64,000 nucleotides of DNA from Stachybotrys elegans (taxonomy: Eukaryota > Ascomycota > Sordariomycetes > Hypocreales > Stachybotryaceae): contig JAGPNK010000008.1 in assembly GCA_020746835.1 (NCBI GenBank), positions 1,426,001 through 1,490,000 on the forward strand, given 5' to 3'. Shown here piece by piece: positions 55,036 through 64,000 of the stretch. The notes below the pieces were generated by a model. The model was not told the DNA's origin, did no database searches, and saw nothing but the letters and a program-made list of their open reading frames with translations. The first letter of the stretch is position 1. Each line of letters opens with the position of its first letter. Position numbers and translations under genes: made by a program.

Positions 55036-55766
55036 GTTGATGTGATGACTGTCAAGGGCTGGCTGATGGTCGAGACAGTTCGATATTCGGTGGCTCGAGC
55101 AGCATAGTATTTATGGCCCACCGTCTCCAAAATATGCATGCTTTCAGCATTACGTGTATGTGCGTCTTATGAGGACCGGTGAGCTTCTCGACTCTGGAAG
55201 CATCTATTCGATCAGTAATCGCGCTTACGTCCCCGGCGCTCAACCTTCCAAACCTGGCCAAAGACGACTACGAGAGCGAATTGCCAAAATTGGTAACACG
55301 GAGGAAATGACAATTCGCCCCGAGAACGCATGGCACGGCGCGCTTCTTTCCTTATTGAGCCGCAGAGGCGTAGACTATCATAAGCAGGTACTTCCATCCA
55401 CATGTGCGGCCCTGGCATCGAAGTTGCTTGTAGCCCTTGACCTGGATAGGTATCCGACCTTTCCGTAAAGACGGTGTGCCATTTATGCACCGACATTTGT
55501 CTTTGAACGTGGATCTGGCGCTGTTCTTTCCAGGTTGGGACTGGGTTGAGTAGTGTCAGCAGAGTCCAGTCCCTTCGACCCGTGCTTAGCAACACATACT
55601 GCTATCGACCGAGTCTACAGTATCGGTGAGCCGCCCAAGAGGTCTAGGTATACATACATATATATATATATATATTAGCCTCTTCGCCTCTGTAAAAGCC
55701 GTAGTGGCCCTGTGCAGACATCAACATTCAAACCCTCTGCCCTACCATCCGCGCTTTTTAGCAGAC
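55036..55766. other. Divergent intergenic region, crotonase / NmrA-like gene
   Basis: It contains a (TA)n run near 55658-55675. An open frame at 55154-55468 is not convincing. Promoters of both genes. Confidence 0.4.
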
Positions 55767-56988
55767 ATGGCTAAACTCATTGTGATTATCGGCATCACTG
55801 GCAATCAGGTAAGTTCTTAGTTTGTACGCTTTCAATTCCAACCTGTTTTCTCTGCCCTGGGAACCCCCCCGCCAAGAAAAGTCCTTGTCTAATCAGTTGT
55901 TGGCAGGGCTCATCCGTTGCAGACGCCTTCCTCCAAGATAGTGGATGGAAAATTCGAGGGCTCACTCGGGATCCCTCCAAGCCAGCCAGTAAAGCGCTCG
56001 CGGCCCGAGGCATCGAAATCGTCAAAGGAGACATAGATGACATTGATTCCATCAAGGCTGCCGTCCAAGGTGCTTCGGTCGTCTTCGGAAACACTGTGTT
56101 CTCGGAGGCATTTTCCAATCCGGCAGCAGCTCACCTGGCCAAACTTGGGCCAGGTCAAACCATTCGAGAATGGTGTTACGAGACGGAGCTGCAGCAGGGA
56201 AAGAACATTGCCGATGCCGTTGCTACAGTGGCTGGCCTTGACTTGTTCGTGTGGTCGTCGCTGTCGCATGCAAAGAAATGGAGCCGAGGTAAGTATACTG
56301 GCGTGTTCCATTTCGACTCCAAGGCAGAAGTCGTCGATTATATCAACGACGTGTACCCGCAATTCGCCAAGAAGATGTCGACCCTTCAGATGGGTCTCTT
56401 CATCACCAATTGGAAGTGGGGGCAGGCCGCTGTTCCGTGGGAAAAGGTCCGTCGAATGAAAACATATATACGATATTGCAAAGAGCTCCCTCTAACGTTG
56501 CAGTAGTTAGCTGATGGGTCGATGGTCCTCCGAATTCCCGGCAACGGCGACGTTCCGATTCCTCTTGTTGTTCCCTCCGACACGGGCAAATTCGTCAAAG
56601 CGCTCGTGCAGCTCCCGCCAGGCAAGTCCGTTATCGCCTTCGGTGACCGCCTCACTTGGGCGGACTATGTGAAGCTGTGGAGCAGAATCACGGGCGTTCC
56701 TGCCACCTTTGCGAAGGCTACAGTGGAAGAACACTCGGCTCTTGCTCCAGGAGGCTACGGAGAGGAGATGGCCGAGATGTACGCTTACGCCATGGACTTT
56801 GGCTATGATGGCGGTGACCCCTCGGTCATGTCGGCCGAACAGGTAAGTGGAAGCCGCAGACGCTGCGTACAGACTCAGTTACTAACTTCACATCTTTGCA
56901 TCTGAAGCTCGGTATCGATGTTCCGGTGACGAGGATGGAACAATACATCAGGGACGAGGATTGGTCCCCGCTCTTGTCTCGGACGTAG
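55767..56988 (+). CDS. NmrA-like NAD(P)-binding protein
   Basis: An atypical short-chain dehydrogenase fold. Known: NmrA-like proteins act as redox sensors binding regulators, or as reductases of isoflavone reductase type. Seen: exons 55767-55808, 55907-56446, 56507-56842 and 56908-56988, with introns of 98, 60 and 65 nt, giving 332 residues. The cofactor loop is IVIIGITGNQGSSVA (GxxGxxG), split by intron 1. Then RGLTRDPSKPASKAL, VKGDIDDIDSIKAAVQGA, LDLFVWSSLSHAKK, MSTLQMGLFITNW and VIAFGDRLTWADYVKLW. The acceptor at 56506 was chosen because it restores KLADGSMVLRIPG. It is convergent with a Zn2Cys6 regulator 57 bp away, an interesting pairing given NmrA's known role, but a direct link is inferred only. 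Confidence 0.87.
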
Positions 56989-57045
56989 ATGTGTAGACTG
57001 GTCAAGTCGTCATCATCGATCAAGTGTGGCGGTGCTTGCCTGAAG

Positions 57046-58650
57046 CTAATTCAAACTGTCAAAGTACCTTGATACAATTCGAAGAGGAGTTTGCAAACAT
57101 ATCAGGCCCTCATAACAACTGCTTAGAAAAGGCTCTGCCTCCAAAATTAGTTGAGCGGTGCTGTCAGCCATCGTCTTTTCCCTCTCCAGACCGCGAGATA
57201 ATGTCTCTCGGCTTTCCAGCTTCTCTGGAACTCCATGGACGTAGCTCAGCAAATTCCGTTGTAGTTCTATTGAGGTCATGTTGAGTTGGAGCGCGTAGCT
57301 CCAATGCTGAACGAGCAGACCCGTCACTGGTCCACATAGAAAGGTAAGCTGATGGAAATAGTTGGAATACCTTGGAATACATTCGGAATCGTATGCCTTA
57401 TTGGACCGCGTGGCTGGCGAGTTGCGGGACCAGTAGAGAGGCTCTGAAGTTGTGCCCTGGAGCACGGATAACCACCCCTCAAGTCTGTATTGCAGCTCAG
57501 CAATCCTCGCGAGCAAGCCAACGCCAGATTCGAAATTCTCAACCGTGTAGTTGGAGGGAAGCAAATCGAAACGTTCCAGAACCTCTGGAATGTAGACTCC
57601 GACGTCGTTCAGACGATCACGCATTGACTTCTCCTCTTCTGGGAAGGGGATTCCCAGCCACTCCGGTTGAGCAAGAAACGTTTTCTTCCTCTGCTCTATG
57701 GCATCAAAGATGGCAGCCCCCCGCAGGCCCCGAAATGCCTTTTGCGTCCTGGGGAACTTTTTCATGGCTTGTGGTCCGCAGCACTGCAAGGCTTTTAGAG
57801 CGCCGCGTAGGTGTAGATGGTTTTCGGTACCCTGGGTGGTTATGCCGCTCAGATATTCGAACATCTGCATCGAGACCGATATGTAAATGAGCGCATGATA
57901 TGACTGATGGGGCACATTCGCATCTTTGTCCAGGACCCTGCTCACGAGACGGGAATATTGTCCCAACGCGAAGACATAGCTCGAGTAGGCAAGCTCCTTC
58001 AAGCCGGCGTCTCCATGCAGGCTGCCATAGTACAGACTTAAGAGTCCGAGCAGCGACTGATCCAACGTCGGAATGCCCGTGAACGAGAGTGGAAGTAATG
58101 CCCGGACGCAAATTGCGATGTTCGAGTAATGTCTCAGTCCAGTGTCTTGCACGCGGTCGCTGCCAAAGATTCCCTGTTCTTTCGGCGCAAATTCTCTCAC
58201 AAGGGATTCGTACATCATCTCAAAGGATGCTTGGTACGACAATTGCACCTCAGTGTCCATGGTGAGCGACGATTGCCATTGATTCTCTCCAAGGAGAGCC
58301 CGCAAGTAGCGCACCCACAGCATGGTGGTGTCGAAAAACTGCCGGGAATGCTTTGGAGCGTCAAATCGCTGCTGGTATGCCTCCATTAATGCCGTCTTGG
58401 GAGTATGGTCGTTGAAGGATTCGGCATGACGATGTACGAACATGGCCAGCCTCCTCGGGCCACTACATCTGAGGCCGCTGGTTACACAGCGGCGACACTG
58501 CGGCTCTGAGAGATCGCACTACTCACCCATCAGTCCCGATTCTCGTTTGCCCGGGTGCACGGATTGTACTTGTACCTTTTTACGACGCCTCCGGCATTGA
58601 TCGCACCTTGCACTTGAGCCTGGCACATTCCCACCAGCCTTGGTCGCCAT
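57046..58650 (-). CDS. Zn(II)2Cys6 transcription factor
   Basis: Seen: exon 1 58576-58650 (25 codons), intron 58519-58575 (57 nt), exon 2 57046-58518, giving 515 residues. Joining yields ARCDQCRRRRKKCDLSEPQC and RRCVTSGLRC, the full six-Cys zinc cluster, split by the intron directly before the third Cys. The rest is a helical regulatory domain of the type found in many fungal regulators (MLWVRYLRALLGE, GLRHYSNIAICVRALLPLSF, LDQSLLGLLSLYYGSLHG, HALIYISVSMQMFEYLSG, LRGALKALQCCGP). A frame starting at the Met at 58443 omits the DNA-binding domain and is not the real start. Targets are unknown; the convergent NmrA-like gene is the nearest candidate partner. Confidence 0.86.
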
Positions 58651-59386
58651 TATGTGATTTCAAAAATCTGTTCTAAGGTAAAAGAGAGGGGAAATCGTCG
58701 CAGATTATCAATGCATTGGTGAGGTTCTGCTACGGCTAGTTCGGTCAATATATCCAACACCCTACATGTCAAACCACGATTGGTGGCTAGAACAAGAACA
58801 GATGACAAATAAGAAAAAATGTAGCTATTACATAATCTCAGGTACGTCTAGATTGTTCCTCAAGCTACCGTAAGGGCTGAGGCTGGTCTTTCTTCATTCC
58901 GGTACGTTCCAATTCTTCCATTCAAGGGTTGTGTTGGCCAACGTAAATCATCTCTGGTATGTATGAGATGCAGGTAGCTAGATTGGCCACATATTAGATA
59001 AGTCTTATCAGGAATGAGACTGTCGGCTTGTTCTAAGATAACTTCTGGGTGTTTGTACGCATTGTTATCCCCTTCGCTGCATGAGGATACTGTAGGGTAG
59101 CTTCTCTACTTTATTTGCCCTTGAGAGTATACACTAGCCACAGTGAGGCTGGTGAGGGTGTGACTGTACCAATCTACAGCGGCCAAATCTAGATAAGGGA
59201 CTTATTCTCACGATAAAGCAGCTAGTTCATCAATGTCGCTCTTGTTCTACAGTATTTCATTGCTAAAATGAGAGCGCTGCCTGAGACTTAAGCTACGCCT
59301 TGGTATTATCAAGGATATGCAAGCTCCGGTGGCAGAAGGTTGATTACATTATTATACACCAGGGGTGGTTTACGCTTCAGACCAAC
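58651..59386. other. Intergenic region
   Basis: No supported feature. It holds the promoter of the regulator and the 3' end of the hydrolase. Confidence 0.4.
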
Positions 59387-60322
59387 TCAATCGGCCGAAG
59401 CTTTTAGCCTGCCCTCTACGAAGTCAAGGATATTGTCTGTATATTTCACACAGAGACTGAGGTGGGCTTCGTCTTTGTATCTGCGGTACTCGGCACCATG
59501 CATGAGCTTGGAAGCCTGATCCGCCATGAAAACCGGGATGTTGATATCCTTTGCGCCGTGCCAGATGACGAGCCTTCCGTCGTCGACGGGTAGATGCTCG
59601 AGAGCAAAGCCCCAGGGGTTGCCAAATAGCTTAGCCTCGAGAGCAAACCCTTGAGTTCCATCCTTGATGGCCTCGCGCGAGCTACGCGTCAAGATGTCCA
59701 GCATGGCTCCCCCGTTACCGAAGATAACGTCCTGGTCCTCCTGGGGCCATCGCTTGAAGCCCTGAGTCATGAGATGTTGGAAGCGTTCCGGGTGCTCCGT
59801 GTCCATGGCAGGTCCACCGAGCTCTCGGTCGACAATCCACTTTACAATGTTGGGAGCCCAGGGAGCGAGGGTGAAGAGGATGCGGTTCGACATCATCATG
59901 CCCACCATGCCAAGCGAGACGGGCCACACGCTCGACACGACGGCTACGGCGACCAGACGGTCTGCAGGTATCGCATGCAGGCAGGCCAAGGCGTAGGGCC
60001 CTCCGCCCGAGATGCCCAGGATGGCGAAGCGCTTGATGTCGAGGTGGTCGGCGAGATGGACGACATCGTCGACAAAGGACAGAATGGAGCGGTCTTTTTG
60101 ATGGGTAGAGCGGCCAAAGCCAGGTCTGGTGATGCCAATGACGGTGATGGCTCTCTTTATGCAGGCCTCGTGCACAGGCAGACCCTCGTGGTGCGTGCCG
60201 GGGAAGCCATGCAGGTAAAAGAGGGTCGGGCGGCCGGGGTCAATGGCGGTGCCATAGCTCGTATAGCTGAGGGTGCGGCCGTCGGCGAGCGTGGTGGATA
60301 GATCTTGATCCTGGCTGGTCAT
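59387..60322 (-). CDS. Alpha/beta hydrolase fold protein
   Basis: Inferred role: esterase, lactonase or related hydrolase. Seen: 311 residues, intronless. LFYLHGFPGTHHEG holds the oxyanion His-Gly, and GITRPGFGRST follows as in the family. The nucleophile elbow is ILGISGGGPYALA (Ser), the acid is in IWHGAKDINIPVFMADQ (Asp) and the base in DEAHLSLC (His). A cap-domain region lies between (NRILFTLAPWAPNIVKWIV). The Met at 60322 begins the conserved part, while the frame runs to an earlier Met at 60373 that adds a hydrophobic stretch (FCARLPLIIIM) and cannot be excluded. No neighbour points to a substrate. Confidence 0.86.
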   Translation of the reverse strand: MTSQDQDLSTTLADGRTLSYTSYGTAIDPGRPTLFYLHGFPGTHHEGLPVHEACIKRAITVIGITRPGFGRSTHQKDRSILSFVDDVVHLADHLDIKRFAILGISGGGPYALACLHAIPADRLVAVAVVSSVWPVSLGMVGMMMSNRILFTLAPWAPNIVKWIVDRELGGPAMDTEHPERFQHLMTQGFKRWPQEDQDVIFGNGGAMLDILTRSSREAIKDGTQGFALEAKLFGNPWGFALEHLPVDDGRLVIWHGAKDINIPVFMADQASKLMHGAEYRRYKDEAHLSLCVKYTDNILDFVEGRLKASAD

Positions 60323-61781
60323 GATGATGATCAAAGGCAGACGCGCGCAAAACAGACGATGGCGAAAAAACACTGACCAGGGAGGGCCAGGAGCTGGAAA
60401 CTAGGACGAGATAGGCAAGGCATGGTTGGGGCGGCTGCGATCTCGTGATGCAGCTTGATGGACAGGGACCTACCCTAAAGGGCAACCTAAAGGGCAGCCG
60501 CTGGGGCCAACTGATAAGAGCATTTTCATCTCATTTTCCTTTTCATTTTCCAAACAAGTGATGGAAACCATGGTGGACAGCAGGCTTTAATGCGCGCAAA
60601 GTTAAGCGACTGGAACAGGCCAATTACAGATCCGGACCACAACCATACTACGTTGCGCCGACGGAAAGTCTGGAACAGGCGTGTCGAAGGATGGCGACAG
60701 ACTTCGGACGTTGGCCGTGTTATTGCCCCCGGCGGTACGCACGTGGACAGGCCGGGCCAGGGCACAAAACTCAATCGAACGACCCTGCCCTGCAATCTGC
60801 ACGTACATACATACATGATCATCCGTACATACATAGAGGCCGTCCGTGTGTTCCCACGGGGAGCAGAAAATAAAGTAGGTAAGCTTGATTACGTGTGACA
60901 TGGATTCTCCAGAAACAGGCCTCATTTTTCTCCTCCCGGCGGATGCTCCGGACGTTAGCTTTGCCCTTCCCCGCGTGTTTCCTCTTCTTCTTCAGGGCGT
61001 GTTCACGCGGAGCATCACCGAGATGGACAACCTCACTGGCTCCTTTTATTACCTCAAGCAGGGAAGGGGGTAAGATTGCCACCCGTTCCCTTTGAATTAG
61101 GCCCGCCGGGGCCACCAGCTAGTATGACGGAGAAGTGGGGCAAAGGGTGCCGTGAGATCCGAGAATACCGGGGCTTGGCACAGCGGCGTCCAGACAGAGT
61201 GCAGCATTTTCCAGCGCTCAATGCCTCTTTTCTTTGAGTCCCCCTGCTCCCCCTGCTCCCGCGGGCTTCTTTGCTACCACTGTCCCGCGGGAACTTGGCA
61301 GGACCCATCCGGCGCCGGTGGGCTTTACAAGACCCCGAGGAAAAAACGAGAGAGAGAGAGAGACACAGACAGACAGGCCGAGAAAGCCCCATGGTACGAT
61401 ACGACCCATTCGGTCGGTCGCCTCCTCCCGCGGGAAGACTTGGCACGGACGGAGCTCCCAGGTGGATGGTGGACGCTTGACGTTGAGTCGTTGAAGATGG
61501 CGCCCGGCTTGGTGCGAGGCCAGGCCCTCGACTCGCGCACGCCTCTACGCTACGCTACCATCGTCGTCCCCGCGGGGCCCCTCACTCTTGCCTCGTCCTC
61601 GAAGAGATTCAAATACGGGGTCCCGGCCGCCCAGAGTCTTGTCCCGTCCTTGGCTGTCTCTCAACTCAGGGCGACCAGCAAGCACCAAAGCGATATCTCC
61701 ATCCCTTTGTGCTTCAGACCGTCTTCTCGAGTTCCCTTCTTCTCCCCTCGACAAAACCCGACAAACAGGTTCTTCTTCAAC
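60323..61781. other. Divergent intergenic region, hydrolase / sugar transporter
   Basis: 1.4 kb with no confident gene. A GA/CA microsatellite (GAGAGAGAGAGAGAGACACAGACAGACA-like) lies at about 61349-61377. The open frame that runs into the transporter from 61152 has no conserved sequence before the Met at 61782 and is read as 5' leader. Confidence 0.45.
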
Positions 61782-63565
61782 ATGGCTGGCGGCGTGAAGA
61801 AGCCCGTCAACATCTTTCGCCTCGGCGACCTTGGTGAGCCCAAGGGCGTCTTCAACTGGCGTCTGTGGTTTGCTGTTTTCTCCTTTGGAATCCTCGGCGC
61901 CGCCCGCGGTGTCGACGAGGGTCTCATCACGGGCGCCTTCAAGTCCAAGGACTTCCAGCGCTTGATCAACTTCGAGTCGTACTCTGAGTCGGAGCAGACC
62001 AACATCAAGGCCAATGTCTCTGCCATGGTCCAGATTGGATGCGTCGGAGGTGCCCTAATGTAAATACCCCCCAATATTTTGACAGGCCATGACGTCGTGC
62101 TAACCATCAACTACCTAGTGCCTTCACCATCTGCGATAAGCTTGGTCGACTTTGGGCAACGCGACAACTCTGCATGGTTTGGATTATCGGAATCGTCATC
62201 TTCATGCTTAACAACGGCCACCTTGGCGCGGTCTATGCTGGACGTTTTATTGCCGGTATTGGAATTGGACAGACGGCTGTCGTCGGCCCTGTATACCTTG
62301 CCGAGATTGCCCCAGCCTCTGTCCGTGGTCTCTGCACCTGCGCCTTCTCTGGGTCAGTCTATCTGGGCATCGTCCTCGCCTACTTCGCCAACTACGGCGC
62401 CAGCCTTCACATGGCCGAGTACTCGAATGCCCGCTGGCTCGTCCCCACCAGCTTGCACATCATGTTCGCCACCGTCGCCCTCGTCCTGAGCTTCTTCCAG
62501 TACGAGTCCCCTCGATTCCTTGTCGAGAACAACCAGGTCGACGAAGCCACCAAGGTTATGGCCAGGCTGCGCAACCTCCCCGTCGATGACCCCTACATCA
62601 TCAGGGAGATTTCCAGCATTCAGCACGCATACTCCCTTGAGCTCGAGGCCACCAAGGGCGTCAGCTGGGTCGGAAAGCTCAAGGAGCTCCTGCTTATCCC
62701 TAGCAATCTCTACTGTCTCTACCTGGCTAGCATGTGCCAGATTCTGGCCCAATGGTCTGGCGCTGGCTCCATCACCCTCTACGCCCCCGATTTCTTCAGC
62801 CTGCTGGGAATCACTGGAAGCAGCGAATCCTTGCTTGTCACGGCTGTCTTTGGTATCGTCAAGTTCATCGCTGCCCTCGTCGCCGCTCTCTTCCTTGTTG
62901 AGGTTATTGGCCGCAAGAGGTCGCTCATTCTCGGTATCACTCTGCAGGCTCTGACCATGGTCTACGTTGCTGGTTTCTTGACCGCCCTCCCCAAGCTCGG
63001 CCAGGAGGGCTACGAGGTTCCCTCTGCTGCAATCGGCGCAAGCCGCGGAGCCATCGCCGCCATCTATATTTCTGGCTTCGGATGGGTCCTTGGTTGGAAC
63101 ACGAGTAAGTGGCCCCGTTGATGGGAAGCAAGTTCCTCCGCTAACATGTACCCAGTGCAATACGTTCTCACTGCTGAGATCTTCCCCCTCCGTGTCCGTG
63201 CTCTTGGCACCTCCTGGGTCATGACCCTCCACTTTGTCAGCCAGTACGGCAACAGCCGTGCGGTTCCCAACATGCTCCAGTCCGTCTCCGAGGGCGGAAT
63301 CACTCCCCAGGGAACCTTTTGGTGCTTTGCTGCCGTTCTGCTCGTGAGCATTGCATGGGTCTGGTTCTCGGTTCCCGAGACGGCCGGCCGTGACCTTGAG
63401 AGCATCCACACTCTGTTTGAGCTCCCCTGGTACAAGATTGGTCTCGCTGGCAACAAGCACGCCGCCGAGCAGGATATTGTGCGCCACGAGAAGGAGGAGG
63501 CCGCCCAGAACCTCGATGGACACGCGCAGTACGTTGAGACTGTTCCCGAGAAGAGGGATGTTTGA
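61782..63565 (+). CDS. MFS sugar transporter (hexose/quinate transporter-like)
   Basis: Inferred role: proton-coupled or facilitated uptake of a sugar or related polyol/quinate at the plasma membrane. Seen: exons 61782-62059, 62119-63104 and 63156-63565, with introns of 59 and 51 nt, giving 557 residues, normal for the family. Twelve hydrophobic segments. Signature pieces are GRFIAGIGIGQTAVVGPVYL with AEIAPASVRG after helix 4, YESPRFLVENNQVDEA, FLVEVIGRKRSLILG and TAEIFPLRVRALGTSW, then SVPETAGRDLESI near the end. The N-terminus (VDEGLITGAF) fits the sugar-porter helix 1 region. Codon use is C-rich at third positions (GTC, ATC, CTC), unlike many genes to the left, suggesting a well-expressed core gene. 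Confidence 0.92.
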
Positions 63566-64000
63566 TGAAATGATACGACTATGGTTACCGGATATATATG
63601 GGACTCCAACGAGTACTGGCGCATGCGATTGGAAAGCGAAATGATAAATGTTTGGGTTCTCATTGGATCATGAAGACATAGAAAAGCACAGTAGCCAAGA
63701 ATAAAGCGATTGAAATGCTTTTCAACAAAAGTATGACAGCCCAGTGATGACCCGAATTAGATTAGATGGATCATTACTATCCCTTCTATGGACAGGTGAG
63801 ACTGACATGTCAGGTATTGCAGGAGGGACATTGAGCACAGATAGAGGTAGATAAGACAGGGCGGAAGGTGAATTGACAATGCGGAGAGAAAGACTAAACG
63901 GAATATACGAGGCACAATAGACTATAGTGTGATAAATGTCGAGCAGCTGGCAGTATCTTGAACCAGTTTCATAGAGTCGACCCTCAATCCACCCCCAAAT
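63566..64000. other. 3' flank of the sugar transporter
   Basis: No gene recognised up to the window end. Confidence 0.4.

Noticed and set aside
61152..61781. Extension of the sugar transporter frame upstream of the Met at 61782
   Set aside because: The extension has low-complexity composition, includes a GA microsatellite and lacks family similarity.
62354..63523. A 389-codon minus-strand open frame opposite the sugar transporter
   Set aside because: Antisense of a strongly conserved, C-biased coding sequence; no family resemblance of its own.

Overview
The window reads as nuclear DNA of a filamentous ascomycete (Pezizomycotina). Most genes carry short introns of about 45-105 nt with GTRNGT donors, CTAAC/TGAC-like branch sites and YAG acceptors. 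The content is typical of that group: Zn(II)2Cys6 regulators, major facilitator transporters, a HET-domain protein, a reducing polyketide synthase relic and a P450. Sordariomycetes/Hypocreales is my guess, helped by a collagen-like surface protein of the kind known from Metarhizium, but I cannot fix the species. The first 2.5 kb is almost pure A+T, as left by repeat-induced point mutation (RIP), and ends sharply, so this is probably accessory or subterminal chromosome. I recognised no rRNA, tRNA, CRISPR array or intact transposon.

Layout. 1-2.5 kb: AT-rich block. 3-9 kb: a small Cys-rich ORF, an anion/allantoate-type MFS permease convergent with an FMN-dependent NtaA/SnaA-type monooxygenase, then a secreted SMP-30-like beta-propeller. 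9.7-10.1 kb: a diverged tandem repeat with hairpins. 10.5-14.5 kb: a large DUF3433-type membrane protein. 14.9-26.2 kb: a decayed secondary-metabolite cluster. It holds two paralogous short-chain dehydrogenases with the same intron position, a 5'-truncated and frameshifted ER-KR-ACP piece of a highly reducing PKS, a broken D-2-hydroxyacid dehydrogenase, a P450 and a six-exon Zn2Cys6 regulator. 28-33.5 kb: a collagen-like protein with a WSC-like C-terminal domain, and a divergent pair of small six-cysteine secreted proteins.

33.6-41.9 kb: a possible amino-acid catabolic set: an MFS pseudogene beside an intact MFS permease, a class IV aminotransferase divergent from a Zn2Cys6 regulator, and a proline racemase/hydroxyproline epimerase-dehydratase family enzyme with a Ser/Cys active-site pair. 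44.5 kb: a PaxM-like FAD monooxygenase. 46.3-51.6 kb: a hypothetical gene with an in-frame stop, then a HET-domain gene and a protein-kinase gene on the same strand. The roughly 500 nt between the last two is a chain of canonical introns separated by 3- or 6-nt exons that keep frame, so they may be one kinase-HET protein. 52-64 kb: an isochorismatase-like hydrolase, a secreted crotonase, an NmrA-like protein convergent with a Zn2Cys6 regulator, an alpha/beta hydrolase and a sugar transporter.

All exon models were spliced by eye. For each one I call intact, the summed exon length is a multiple of three and the joined reading frame is open. None has transcript support here.
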